In this document: in pieces, positions 45,178-54,276 of the stretch | Position numbering within the stretch: the first letter of the stretch is position 1 | Layout of the letters: each line of letters opens with the position of its first letter | Source: Candidatus Dependentiae bacterium | GTDB taxonomy: Bacteria; Babelota; Babeliae; Babelales; RVW-14 | Reading direction: 5' to 3' | NCBI GenBank assembly: GCA_018266175.1 | Contig: JAFEAY010000012.1 | Coordinates: 32,533 to 96,532 of the forward strand | Length of the DNA stretch: 64,000 nucleotides | The notes under the pieces: generated by a model | Told to the model about the DNA's origin: nothing | Database searches by the model: none | What the model saw: the letters and a program-made list of their open reading frames with translations, nothing else | Translations under genes and position numbers: made by a program

Positions 45178-45867
45178 TTAAAAATCAAATGAACTCTCTT
45201 CATCACCCAACGACTCGCTTACATCGCCTGCACTATCTTGAGGGGCTGTCTCTGGAGAATTAAACATGGCGTCAAGATCGTTATCTGTGGTTGATTCTGT
45301 AGAAGCTGCTGCAACTGACGAACCATCTGCCGAACTATCTGCAGGCGCTTGAGCATGTGTACTTGGTATAGACGCTGCCATAGGAGGTTGTACCGGCACA
45401 CTTGGCGCTGGTGGTATTACAGCTGGAGCTTGAGCGGGCTGACTTGGCGCAGAAGATTCTGTTACTGGCGCTGAAGGTGAAACTTCTGGAGCTGCTGCTT
45501 GTGCCGTAGTATCGTGAGCTGTTGCTGTTTGATCTGCAGATCCTTGCTTAGGCTTGCTTTTATCTTTAGGCTTAATCTTGTCTTTAGGTTTGCTTTTGTC
45601 CTTAGGCTTGTCTTTAGTCTTGGCCTTGTCCTTAGGAGTCTTACTCTCTTTACCTTCCTTAGATTTCTTCTCTTCTTTCTGCTGCTTCTTTTGAGCTTTT
45701 TTTTCCTCTTTTGCCTTCTTCTTTGCCTCTTTGTCTTGAGAACCTTTCTCTTCTTTCTTCTCTCCGCCCCCACCACCTAAAAAGTCAAAGAGACCCGCCT
45801 GACTGGTTGCAACGCCAGTAGCACAAATCACCATGAGTAAAGCAAGTAACCGCATATTATTTTTCAT
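45178..45867 (-). CDS. Secreted Lys/Pro-rich low-complexity protein
   Basis: A 229-residue protein with AGGGGA before its ATG and a signal peptide ending ATSQA. The mature start is GLFDFLGGGG. Residues ~35-110 are almost all Lys, Glu, Asp, Pro, Ser; the next ~80 are Ala/Pro/Ser/Thr-rich; the end carries DNDLDAMFNSPE and a terminal SSFDF. Both termini recur in the adjacent gene, while the middle differs. It has the look of an exported tether or surface protein with terminal binding motifs. Function unknown. Confidence 0.7.
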   Translation of the reverse strand: MKNNMRLLALLMVICATGVATSQAGLFDFLGGGGGEKKEEKGSQDKEAKKKAKEEKKAQKKQQKEEKKSKEGKESKTPKDKAKTKDKPKDKSKPKDKIKPKDKSKPKQGSADQTATAHDTTAQAAAPEVSPSAPVTESSAPSQPAQAPAVIPPAPSVPVQPPMAASIPSTHAQAPADSSADGSSVAAASTESTTDNDLDAMFNSPETAPQDSAGDVSESLGDEESSFDF

Positions 45868-46067
45868 ACAAATCCCCTGTCATTTAAAAACGCTTTTTTA
45901 TAAACTAAAAACTATTCTCTACCTCCAGAATAGCAAAGAGTATTTCCAAATAGCAAATTAGAAAAAAGTAAATGTAAAACTAATTCTTTAAGTTTTTCTT
46001 AAATGAAAGCCTACAGTCGGTAAAAAAGACCACGCAGTTGCAAGCCCTTTTATGAACTTTTAACATT

Positions 46068-46973
46068 TTAAAAATTGAATAAGCTCCCTAAATCAGCCGA
46101 TGGCTCGCTAGAATCAGCAGAACCTTCTTGTGAAACAGGATCTGGAGAGCTTAACATTGCGTCAAGATCGGTATCAGCTGTCGGTTGAACAGTAGCAGCC
46201 TGCTCTACAGTAGAAGCCGAAACCTGCGTTTGCTCAGATTGCCCTGATGGTTTAGCTTCTGCTTGAACTCCTGAATCCGAAGCAGAAATTACTCCCGGAA
46301 TAGGTCCTTCTAACAAATACTTATCAAGCCACGCTTTATCTTCGAGCTTATCTTTTACGGCTCTTTCTTTTGCTTCTCTCAACTCTTTTGCTTCTCTTTC
46401 TTGCTCTTCTCGCCTTACCTTTTTCTCCCAAGATTGATAATCTTGCTGTCTTTTAAGCATTTCTGCTGCTCGTTTTTGTCGCTCCTTAAGCTGCTTCTCT
46501 TCACGCTCCCGTTTTTCCTTTAATCTTTTTACTTCCTGCTCTTTGTTCTTCTTCGGATCCTTTTCCTCAGTCTTTCTTTGTAGATCCTGAGATTCCCTTT
46601 CTTCTTCTTTCTGCTTTTCTTTAGCCTCCCATGCATCATTTTCCTGCTTTGCTTTGAGCATTTCAGCTTTTCGCTTTTGACGCTCTTGAGTCCGACTATC
46701 TTCTCGTTCCTGTTTTTCACGAGCACTTTTTGCCTTGCGTTCTTCTTTCTCTTTTGCCCTTTTCAGCTTATCTTTTTGCCAATTTTTATACTGATCAACA
46801 CGTTCCTTTTGTCGATTAAGAGCCTCTTTCTGTTTTCGCTCTTCTCGCTCTTCTGGAGTCTCTTCTTTTTTGCCTCCACCAAAGATAAAATCCAATGGTC
46901 CGGCATAGTTTCTTTCAATACCGATAGCAAATATCAACATGAGTATAGTTAACAAACGAATATTGATGTTCAT
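46068..46973 (-). CDS. Secreted charged coiled-coil protein, paralogue of its neighbour
   Basis: Start chosen at ATG 46973, with GGGAG eight bases upstream; the frame opens at a TTG two codons earlier. The 301-residue protein has a signal peptide, then GPLDFIFGGG, a ~200-residue Lys/Glu/Arg-rich helix with heptad-like pattern (RKAEMLKAKQENDAWEAKEK twice in related form), and a tail with DTDLDAMLSSPD and terminal SLFNF. The shared head and tail with the neighbouring gene mark them as a duplicated pair with swapped or diverged centres. Probably exported; function unknown. Confidence 0.7.
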   Translation of the reverse strand: MNINIRLLTILMLIFAIGIERNYAGPLDFIFGGGKKEETPEEREERKQKEALNRQKERVDQYKNWQKDKLKRAKEKEERKAKSAREKQEREDSRTQERQKRKAEMLKAKQENDAWEAKEKQKEEERESQDLQRKTEEKDPKKNKEQEVKRLKEKREREEKQLKERQKRAAEMLKRQQDYQSWEKKVRREEQEREAKELREAKERAVKDKLEDKAWLDKYLLEGPIPGVISASDSGVQAEAKPSGQSEQTQVSASTVEQAATVQPTADTDLDAMLSSPDPVSQEGSADSSEPSADLGSLFNF

Positions 46974-47069
46974 ACACAAGTCTCCCTTTTTTATACTTAA
47001 AATTGACTATTTCAGATCTCTTTGAGTATCCAAAACGTGCACAACAGCAGTCAACATTTGATTGCAATA

Positions 47070-47108
47070 GAAAAGGGCCCGACATCAAGCTGATATCGGG
47101 CCCTTTTC
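47070..47108 (-). terminator. Terminator after acs
   Basis: Arms 47070-47082 and 47096-47108 pair perfectly over 13 bases (GAAAAGGGCCCGA type), with T-run on the minus-strand side, about 13 bases past the acs stop. Confidence 0.85.
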
Positions 47109-47120
47109 TAAAATTAATAC

Positions 47121-49079
47121 TTATGCTGCAGAGCAGGAGTTACTATTGTTTTTTTTACTCAGAAGAAGTTGTAATTGTTGATAAACTCTTTTCACTTCAT
47201 CAACAGAAGCTTCATTTTCAAGCGTCGTTACATCACCAACAGGAAGCCCCTCAAGGACTGCACGTAAAACTCGACGCATTATTTTACCAGAACGAGTTTT
47301 TGGTAAACTATCAACAAAATAAATCCCACAAGGCATGATAAACGAGCCGATATGAGCTCTCGTACTTTGAATAATTTCGCGTTCAAGATCAACACTTGAA
47401 GTAAATCCTTGGCGCACAATAGCAAAGATAACAACACCTTCACCTGTAATAGGGTGAGAAACTCCAATTGCTGCAGCTTCGGCAATCGCAGGGACTGCCA
47501 CGGTAGCGCTTTCAATTTCAGCCGTTCCAATGCGATGCCCCGCAATATTTAATACTTCATCAGCACGTCCAAGCAACCAAAAATAACCGTTCTTATCCTT
47601 AATTGCATAGTCACCAGAATAGTACATTCCCTTAAAGCGCTCCCAGTAAACTGCCTTAAAGCGCTCTGGGGCTTTGTACAATCCAATCGCCATACCAGGC
47701 CATGGATTTTTCACAACCAAAAAACCCTTTGTGCCTGCTGGTACTGAATTTCCAAACTCATCAATAACATCAGCATCAATCAACGGCATTGGCTTGGTTG
47801 CAGAACCGGGCTTAAGATCAACCAAATCAAGCCCTGCAGTTGGTGCAATCATAAATCCGCCCGTTTCAGTCTGCCACCACGTATCAATAACCGGACAGCG
47901 CTTGCCACCAATAACATCGTAATACCACTGCCATACTTCTGGATTAATTGGCTCACCAACTGATCCTAAAATTTTAAGGCTGCTCAAATCATGCTTAGTA
48001 ATGTACTCAACGTCATAACGTTTAAACATACGCAGCGCTGTTGGTGAGGTATAAAAGATGGTTATTTTGTAGTTTGCAATTAGCTTCCACCACTGATCTG
48101 GCGCTGGAAAATCTGGCGCCCCCTCATACATCACACTTGAAATACCATGCATCAGAGGGCCATAAATTACGTATGAATGCCCGGTAATCCAGCCAATATC
48201 TGCTGTACACCAATAAATTGAATCTTCTTGCACATTAAATGCCCACTTGATCGTCGCATAAACGTAGGTCAAATAGCCGCCAGTTGAATGAGTAATTCCT
48301 TTAGGCTTACCGGTTGTCCCTGAGGTATACAAAATAAAAAGCGGATGATTTGACTCGACAGACACAGGCTCTACAAAATCTGCAGCCTGCTCGTACAGGT
48401 CATTCACAACCAGATCGCGCCCTTGCGTCAATGCAAGCTCCTGCTCGAGACGCTTAAGAACAAAAACTTTCTCGATGGTACAGGGCACTTCAAGCGCTTG
48501 GTCTACAATCTGCTTGAGATTTATGGAGCGCCCTTTTCGATAGACTACATCTGCTGTAAAAATAAATTTTGCTTGCGCATCACCAATGCGATCTTGCAGT
48601 GCTGCTGCACTAAAACCAGAAAATACAACCGACAGGGTAGCGCCAAGGCGAGTAATTGCAAGCATTGCAGCAGCAGCCTCTGGCGTCATGGGAAGATAGA
48701 CAATAACTACATCACCTTTTTTAACCCCAGCATCGCGCATAATCGATGCGTATTTATTGGTCATCAAAAATAATTGCCCATAGGTCACGGTACGATTATT
48801 ACCGCACTCATCTTCCCAATAAAATGCTATTTTTTCTTGAAGTCCATTTTTGATATGCACGTCAAGACAGGCATATGAGGCATTAATCTGCCCATCAACA
48901 AACCAGTGCGCAAAAGGCTCCGTCCAATTCAAAGCCTTGGTCCAGCGTTTAAACCACGGCAGTTTTTCGGCCTGCTGCTCCCAAAACATTTCTCGATCGG
49001 CTTGATTTTTTAATGATATCGATGTTGACGTTGATAAAGAGGAGTTATTCACCAGAGGGCCCTTTGTGATATTCAGCAC
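47121..49079 (-). CDS. acs: Acetyl-CoA synthetase
   Basis: A 652-residue adenylate-forming enzyme, usual for Acs. The AMP-binding loop YTSGTTGKPKG is near residue 250; ..WWQTETGG.. near 400 fits the A5 motif; and LPKTRSGKIMRR near the C-terminus holds the acetylatable Lys. It activates acetate to acetyl-CoA with ATP. GTG 49079 opens the frame but has no ribosome-binding site; GTG 49052, with AAAGGG seven bases upstream, is a good alternative and loses nine residues. It stands alone, divergent from the amidase-like gene. Confidence 0.94.
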   Translation of the reverse strand: MLNITKGPLVNNSSLSTSTSISLKNQADREMFWEQQAEKLPWFKRWTKALNWTEPFAHWFVDGQINASYACLDVHIKNGLQEKIAFYWEDECGNNRTVTYGQLFLMTNKYASIMRDAGVKKGDVVIVYLPMTPEAAAAMLAITRLGATLSVVFSGFSAAALQDRIGDAQAKFIFTADVVYRKGRSINLKQIVDQALEVPCTIEKVFVLKRLEQELALTQGRDLVVNDLYEQAADFVEPVSVESNHPLFILYTSGTTGKPKGITHSTGGYLTYVYATIKWAFNVQEDSIYWCTADIGWITGHSYVIYGPLMHGISSVMYEGAPDFPAPDQWWKLIANYKITIFYTSPTALRMFKRYDVEYITKHDLSSLKILGSVGEPINPEVWQWYYDVIGGKRCPVIDTWWQTETGGFMIAPTAGLDLVDLKPGSATKPMPLIDADVIDEFGNSVPAGTKGFLVVKNPWPGMAIGLYKAPERFKAVYWERFKGMYYSGDYAIKDKNGYFWLLGRADEVLNIAGHRIGTAEIESATVAVPAIAEAAAIGVSHPITGEGVVIFAIVRQGFTSSVDLEREIIQSTRAHIGSFIMPCGIYFVDSLPKTRSGKIMRRVLRAVLEGLPVGDVTTLENEASVDEVKRVYQQLQLLLSKKNNSNSCSAA

Positions 49080-49259
49080 ATAATTTATAGCAAAAATATA
49101 AAGAGCAATTCACAAAATTGCTCTTCGTGCCCATAGTTTTACAGGAGCACAAGAAAATTCAAGCACTTGAGCTATTTTGATTCTTCTCTGCCATCTGTTA
49201 GACTTGCCTGAGCACGTCAATAAAATCACCTTTTTAAGATACGTAACATAGTCAATTTC

Positions 49260-49925
49260 ATGCGATTATTTTTTATATTAATTCTTTTTTTTGGACTTCA
49301 AAGCATGATGCCTACAGCTCGTGCGCGTAAGAATCCACTCGTACTCCTCAGTCCACACGGCGATGCAAAGAGCATAAAAAAAGATCTCAAACCGTGCTGC
49401 CAACCTGAGCAAGTCCATGCATTTGCACATGAACTAGGGAAGCAGTTACAGAAAAAATATCGCTTTTCAATAGCCCTTACTCATGAACTAACCAATACCG
49501 TTGCTGCTTGGCGAATAGCTTCGTTAACCAATAAATTTGAGGCTGACTTTTTTCTCAACCTCAATCTGTATTACCAGCCGTCAAATAAACCTCACATTTC
49601 TCTTTTTTACCTTACCTACAACCCCTTAACTGAGCAAACGAATAGAACATTTGCGCCATGCTCATTTATTCCAGTACGCCTTGCTCATCTTATTTGCCTG
49701 CAGACAACTAAGCGTTATGCACACCTAATCCAGGCAATGCTTCAAAAACCAAAATATCAAAAGCAGTTGAGTATTGATGATCCGATCGGAGCTCCACTTA
49801 CCTCACTAGCTGGAATAAGCATTCCAGCGCTTGTACTTGAAGTAGGAATCAACGCTCAAGGGCAATGGAAGCAGCTTATTAAACCATTGGTTAAAAGTCT
49901 TGTTTTTTTGTCAAACCGACAATAA
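49260..49925 (+). CDS. Secreted amidase_3-like protein, probably degenerate
   Basis: A 221-residue protein with a signal peptide (first ~20 residues). Its plan follows N-acetylmuramoyl-L-alanine amidases: a start strand LVLLSPHGDA in place of DPGHGG, an AHELGKQL helix, and a late LAGISIPALVLEVGI in place of L..P.VLVE.GF with the catalytic Glu. The second zinc His of the usual S-x-HAN motif is replaced by FLNLNLYYQ. Catalysis may therefore be lost, or this is another fold with similar spacing. No strong ribosome-binding site. Family call is tentative. Confidence 0.5.
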   Translation: MRLFFILILFFGLQSMMPTARARKNPLVLLSPHGDAKSIKKDLKPCCQPEQVHAFAHELGKQLQKKYRFSIALTHELTNTVAAWRIASLTNKFEADFFLNLNLYYQPSNKPHISLFYLTYNPLTEQTNRTFAPCSFIPVRLAHLICLQTTKRYAHLIQAMLQKPKYQKQLSIDDPIGAPLTSLAGISIPALVLEVGINAQGQWKQLIKPLVKSLVFLSNRQ

Positions 49926-50082
49926 TTAATATGTGTAAAATAGACACAACTTCGAGCTAAATAAAGTCGACAGAATCAAGCTTTCGCTAGAAAAAAGATC
50001 TTATTCTTGTTATATTATTTTTACTCCCTTTGTTGATACTTTTAGAAGTCCTTGAATAATTATTTTTGACCATGCGAAAGTT

Positions 50083-50445
50083 ATGATGAAAATGGTGATC
50101 AGTCGCTTTAAGGTCCCTGCGGTCATTTTTGTTGCATTCATTGGATTCGCGTGGGTCATGTGTTCACGTCTTTTCAACACACATGATTCAGATGTTTTCT
50201 ATTCAGAGCAAAAATACAACGAAGGTTTGGGTCGAATTTATTATGATCTAGGAATGCTTCGTTATAAGCGCGGAGACTACAAAAATGCCACGCGTGCATT
50301 TAAAAATGCAATTCAGGCTGATCAATCACTTATAGTTGCTTATGAAGCCTTGCAATCAACATACATGTTAAGAAGTAAATCAAATAAGGCAGCGGCAATC
50401 AAGAAGCAAGCTGCAAGTATACGTTCAACAGTACATCAAAATTGA
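50083..50445 (+). CDS. Small membrane-anchored TPR protein
   Basis: A 120-residue protein with one membrane helix (~10-27, VPAVIFVAFIGFAWVMC) and two tetratricopeptide-like repeats: GRIYYDLGMLRYKRGDYKNA and a following AIQADQSLIVAYEALQ. TPR arrays mediate protein contacts, so it may recruit partners at the membrane. Its ribosome-binding site is weak (GCGAAAG). Not part of an obvious operon. Function unknown. Confidence 0.65.
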   Translation: MMKMVISRFKVPAVIFVAFIGFAWVMCSRLFNTHDSDVFYSEQKYNEGLGRIYYDLGMLRYKRGDYKNATRAFKNAIQADQSLIVAYEALQSTYMLRSKSNKAAAIKKQAASIRSTVHQN

Positions 50446-50499
50446 TCCAAAATCATTTTTATAACTTCTCAAACTCATCCAAAACTCCTTTGAGTAAAA

Positions 50500-50528
50500 T
50501 TGACAGCCTTGATACCCCTTGTTATAGA
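50500..50528 (+). promoter_or_regulatory. Sigma70-like promoter upstream of the small secreted gene
   Basis: TTGACA (50500-50505, exact consensus) and TATAGA (50523-50528) have a 17-base spacer, about 40 bases before the ATG at 50569. Confidence 0.6.
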
Positions 50529-50568
50529 AATATAATTGTTTCTTATTTTTTAATTAAAAAGGAGTTGT

Positions 50569-51165
50569 ATGAAGAAGCTTTCGTTGATTGCATTATTTCT
50601 TTTTGTTGGCCGTTGCTGCCTTGCAATGAATGGACAAGAAGAGTTTTTGACTATCGTTGTATCCAAAGAGACAATAAATCAAAATATTCAAAAAATAGAG
50701 TACGCTCGAAACTTATTTGAGGCTATCCAGGGATCTCCCTCAAAAAGACCATCAAAATCTTCAAAATTTGATTCTCACCTAAAAAATGTAGAGCTTGGAA
50801 ACAGTATACTTGTTCTTGTTATGCAATGGATGGGAGATCATGCCCAACTATGTGCTCTCAGTTTTTTTGCATTTGATAATACAAGTAAATTGTTCGATAT
50901 GGACGGGAGCTTTGGCTATGATCAAGAATGTGATCAAGACGTAATCGTTAATGCTTTTCGTGCAGCTTTTGATCGCCTCAAGAACACAGGAAACGGTGTT
51001 TATGGCCGGTTCTTTGTTGATGAAATAAGTTCACCTTATGAATGGCTTATTCCTAGACTCGGTTTTAACTTTGACGACGAGCTTAATAAAACGCTAAACG
51101 ACGTCAGCCTACACGTTACTTGTGTCTGCTCATTACGCTCTGTACGATGGAGTTCATCAAATTAA
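50569..51165 (+). CDS. Secreted hypothetical protein
   Basis: A 198-residue protein with AAAAGGAG before the ATG and a signal peptide (hydrophobic ~5-14, ending CCLAM). The mature part alternates helices and strands: VELGNSILVLVMQWMGDHAQLCALSFFAFD, an acidic stretch, then YGRFFVDEISSPYEWLIPRLGF (key residues Arg-Phe-Phe and Leu-Gly-Phe). The pattern loosely recalls an acetyltransferase end, but I cannot support a family. It ends in a terminator. Likely exported; function unknown. Confidence 0.65.
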   Translation: MKKLSLIALFLFVGRCCLAMNGQEEFLTIVVSKETINQNIQKIEYARNLFEAIQGSPSKRPSKSSKFDSHLKNVELGNSILVLVMQWMGDHAQLCALSFFAFDNTSKLFDMDGSFGYDQECDQDVIVNAFRAAFDRLKNTGNGVYGRFFVDEISSPYEWLIPRLGFNFDDELNKTLNDVSLHVTCVCSLRSVRWSSSN

Positions 51166-51192
51166 CATGAAAACTTAAGATAACAATATTGT

Positions 51193-51224
51193 AAAAAAAG
51201 GGGGCACAGTGTGCCCCTCTTTTA
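51193..51224 (+). terminator. Terminator after the 50569 gene
   Basis: GGGGCAC (51201-51207) pairs with GTGCCCC (51211-51217), with an A-run before and a T-rich tail after. Confidence 0.8.
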
Positions 51225-51234
51225 TTACTCTCAT

Positions 51235-51324
51235 CTAAAATTTCTCGATACGCCGATGAAAGCTAATCGCAAAATGATGTGCATAATCACGTAGTGCAAT
51301 AGGATTGCTATCAGGACTATTGCG
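51235..51324 (-). pseudogene. Remnant of a uvrC 3' end
   Basis: On the minus strand, 29 codons followed by TAG read RNSPDSNPIALRDYAHHF... and end FHRRIEKF. Sixteen residues (IALRDYAHHFAISFHR) are identical to the end of the intact uvrC at 52503, with silent differences between them. The RNSP lead-in, absent from the intact copy, resembles other UvrC proteins. A TAA precedes the stretch, so it is not a gene. It sits on the far side of the ankyrin gene. Confidence 0.75.
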
Positions 51325-51416
51325 TTAAAATAAGCTCATTTCAAAATATAAAGCCGACTGGAGTTAACCAATCGGCTTGTTTTTCTGAGTTGAAATCGAA
51401 ATTCAGTTTGCTGAAA

Positions 51417-52199
51417 TTAACTGTTGGTTTTTTTCTGGAGATCCTCAATAGCATTGACAATTTCAGCGGAGCAAACGTTTCTGGCCCCCATAGAAGCTAA
51501 ATCTAGTGTAATACGATCTATACGAGGGCCTTCAGACATAAGAATTTTCACCATTTCATTATCGCCTCGAGATACAACTTTAAAAAACAAGCTCCCGAAT
51601 TCCTCCTGGTTTTCTTGAGCAGCACCATTGGCCAAAAGAATCTTTACAATTTCAGTATTGCGCTTTTCTATAGCACTAGTAAGCGCTTTAAAATTGCATG
51701 AATTCTTAGCCTTAGCTATAAGAAGCTTTGCAATTTCAGTATGGCCTTTATCTATAGCATAAATAAGTGCTGTCGGACCATACAGCCCCTTAGCATCAAC
51801 GTGAGCACCTGCATTTATGAGCATATTAACAATGTCAGTATAACCTTTTTTTGCAGCTGTCATAAGAGGAGTCACACCCCAATAATCTGCAACTTCAAGC
51901 TCAGCGCCCGCTGTAATTAAAGTTTTAACCTCTTTAAGGTCGCCATTTTCCACAGCGCGGTTAAGTTTACTACCCAGATCTCTTTTAGCAAAAAAGCGTG
52001 CGGCTCTGGCTGCTGCCTCATCACCTGCTCGTATGTCTTCGGCAGTGGGGCCTGTAGGTTCCCAATCAGATTTGGGCAGCTCTTTTTCTCTATTGATGCG
52101 GCTCAAGATTGCTTGACCTTTCTCTTCGAATGTTTGTGCCCAAGCGTATCCTGTCATCATAACTACCATCGATGGTATTAATATCAATTTGAACTTCAT
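51417..52199 (-). CDS. Secreted ankyrin-repeat protein
   Basis: A 260-residue protein with a signal peptide (ending YAWAQ). About five ankyrin repeats span ~75-230: LNRAVENGDLKEVKTLITAGA, WGVTPLMTAAKKGYTDIVNML, YGPTALIYAIDKGHTEIAKLL, KALTSAIEKRNTEIVKILLANGA and a weaker one. Ankyrin arrays bind proteins and are typical exported proteins of intracellular bacteria. It lies between intact uvrC and the uvrC remnant, in the same orientation as both. Partner unknown. Confidence 0.88.
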   Translation of the reverse strand: MKFKLILIPSMVVMMTGYAWAQTFEEKGQAILSRINREKELPKSDWEPTGPTAEDIRAGDEAAARAARFFAKRDLGSKLNRAVENGDLKEVKTLITAGAELEVADYWGVTPLMTAAKKGYTDIVNMLINAGAHVDAKGLYGPTALIYAIDKGHTEIAKLLIAKAKNSCNFKALTSAIEKRNTEIVKILLANGAAQENQEEFGSLFFKVVSRGDNEMVKILMSEGPRIDRITLDLASMGARNVCSAEIVNAIEDLQKKTNS

Positions 52200-52502
52200 A
52201 ATATCCTTGAAAATTTTAAGTTAGAACCGTTATCAATTACTTTGGATCATTCTTGCGAGCATCAATACCGGTAACAAGTTGACTTTGCTACTTATTATAG
52301 GATCTTGTAAAGCAAAAAGCAAAAGGATGTATAGATTCAATACATATGAGACTAAAGGTTGAAGCCCCACCTTTCAACAGCATTCCAAAGGGGTTAGATA
52401 AAGTCAGAATTTTCAATTTTTCAGTCTCACATACATCTGAACTTAGACACAATAAACAACATGAGAAATTCCTTTAAATAACTTTTATCAAGATAATCCC
52501 AG
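52200..52502. other. 303-base gap between the ankyrin gene and uvrC
   Basis: The region is AT-rich with no open frame or RNA that I can support. A short GTTGAA/TTCAAC hairpin lies near 52359-52380. It probably holds the promoter of the minus-strand ankyrin gene. Nothing else is seen. Confidence 0.4.
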
Positions 52503-54089
52503 TCATAATTTTTCAAGACTGCGATGAAAGCTAATTGCAAAATGATGCGCGTAATCACGCAACGCAATCAGCATCTGCCCAACAAAGCTTTTCAGATCAA
52601 GCTTTCGCCCCTCTGGAATTCGATTGGAAAAAATGGTCTCTTCGCGCTTGGCTAGACACGCAAACTCAGCGTGTGGAAAAAGATCTTGTACCGCATTGAG
52701 CTGCCCCTTGCCTCCATCAATCACAATTAAGTCAGGAAGCTCAGTTGCATCGGCATAACGCCGGGCAACGATTTCACGCAAGCTGGCATAGTCATCAATT
52801 TGATGCACTGTTTTGATATGAAATTTTCTGAAAAATGCTTTGTCCGGCTCACCATTTTTAAAACGAATACAGGAACCAACCATAAACATCCCTTGCTTGT
52901 GAGAAATATCAAAGCAATCAATTGCTTTTGGTTCAAAGGGTAACTTGAGTAACACGCGCAGTTGCCTGCCCAAAGATTGTCGTTTTTCTTCATCCTGCTG
53001 AGCATGAAGCCTACCCAAGCGCAACAACGCGGCACCGTGCCCTTCACCTGGCTGAGTAACAAAAACATCGTAGCTTAGCTGATGCCACTCATGAACAAAT
53101 TTTTCAAGCAATTCGCGCTCATGCTCATTCATATCAAAATTTACAAAAATAGTCGCTGATGGAACATGAGTTCGATAAAAGCTGGTCATATGCTCAAGCG
53201 TTAGCTGTGAATAAGCCTGCTCTTGCCCATAATCTATATCATCGATAAAGGGAAAATAAAAAACTTCTCGTTTTTTAAAAGCACCATTAATTTCATCAAA
53301 TAAATAAAGCGTACGACGATCGCTGGTCAAAATCCAAATATCTTTTCGATCAAGCTTCCTGCTACTCGTTCCCTTTGCATCGAGTGCATCAAAAACGCTT
53401 GCAAAGGCTTTATAATAACCATAAAGCTCACGAGATCTTTCAAATGTTTGTTCGCGATTAGAAGCTTCAATTTGTTCTTGTAAATAGGTTAAGAATTTAG
53501 CATGCCCTTGCTTAAGCGCGGTACGGGCGAGCTCCATACGCTGAGCATAAGCCCCTTGGTCAAAGTCGTAACGGCATGAACCGGAACAAAGCCCCATGTG
53601 ATAATCTAGGCAACCGTTTTCAATCTTTTTTTTACAAAGCTTGAGTCTGAATGTTTTAAGCAAAAAGTCACACACTTTACGCGCTGGTCCTTTTTCAAGA
53701 AAGGGACCGAAGTAGCTCCCCTTAAGCTGCTGGGTACGCACTAATTTTAATTCAGGAGTTTTGCTCGACGTAATGAGAATGTATAAAAATGGCTGACCAG
53801 ACTTGAGTAAGACATTAAATTTTGGTTGGTGTGATTGTATGAGACGAGCTTCAAGCAGCATAGCTTCAAGCTCAGTTTTTGTTCCAATAAATTCAAGCTG
53901 GACACTTGCTTCTAAAATCAAATCTGCTTTAAGTTCGTACCCTTGTCGTTGCAAATAATTCATGACACGTTTTCGCAAATTTTTTGCTTTGCCAATATAG
54001 ACAATCTGCCCTTGTTCATCTTTGAACTGATAAACACCAGGCGTACTTGGCAATGCTTTTATTGTAGATTCAAGGTTTTGGGTACTCAT
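52503..54089 (-). CDS. uvrC: UvrABC nuclease subunit UvrC, lacking the C-terminal HhH domain
   Basis: Start chosen at ATG 54089 (MSTQNLES), with GGTGG upstream; the frame runs to 54149. The 528-residue protein has the GIY-YIG domain (GVYQF, VYIGKAKNLRKR), a UVR-type helix pair (~220-250) and the RNase H-like 5' nuclease with FDISH and LIVIDGGKGQL. It makes both incisions in nucleotide-excision repair. It stops at FHRSLEKL, where other UvrC proteins continue into a helix-hairpin-helix domain; length is ~60-80 residues short. A 3' remnant lies 1.2 kb away. Confidence 0.92.
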   Translation of the reverse strand: MSTQNLESTIKALPSTPGVYQFKDEQGQIVYIGKAKNLRKRVMNYLQRQGYELKADLILEASVQLEFIGTKTELEAMLLEARLIQSHQPKFNVLLKSGQPFLYILITSSKTPELKLVRTQQLKGSYFGPFLEKGPARKVCDFLLKTFRLKLCKKKIENGCLDYHMGLCSGSCRYDFDQGAYAQRMELARTALKQGHAKFLTYLQEQIEASNREQTFERSRELYGYYKAFASVFDALDAKGTSSRKLDRKDIWILTSDRRTLYLFDEINGAFKKREVFYFPFIDDIDYGQEQAYSQLTLEHMTSFYRTHVPSATIFVNFDMNEHERELLEKFVHEWHQLSYDVFVTQPGEGHGAALLRLGRLHAQQDEEKRQSLGRQLRVLLKLPFEPKAIDCFDISHKQGMFMVGSCIRFKNGEPDKAFFRKFHIKTVHQIDDYASLREIVARRYADATELPDLIVIDGGKGQLNAVQDLFPHAEFACLAKREETIFSNRIPEGRKLDLKSFVGQMLIALRDYAHHFAISFHRSLEKL

Positions 54090-54276
54090 TACAACCACCA
54101 TGTAACAATTAAGAGCTTCTTTCCACATAAAAACGATACACAAAAACAACTCGCTTGGCGAACAAACCCGAATGTCCTGGAAAAATAATCCTCTTTTTCA
54201 TTTACGAGAAACTAAAAATCGCTATATTAATGGGTGTCCAAAAAAGTAGAAACCACCTTTAAAAACTGAGTCCTGC

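Noticed and set aside
45499-45780. Leu/Phe-rich plus-strand frame that looks like a membrane protein
   Set aside because: It is the antisense of the Lys/Glu-rich segment of the secreted protein at 45178-45867; antisense of Lys codons gives Phe/Leu.
46677-46952. Hydrophobic plus-strand frame
   Set aside because: Antisense shadow of the charged coiled-coil gene at 46068-46973.
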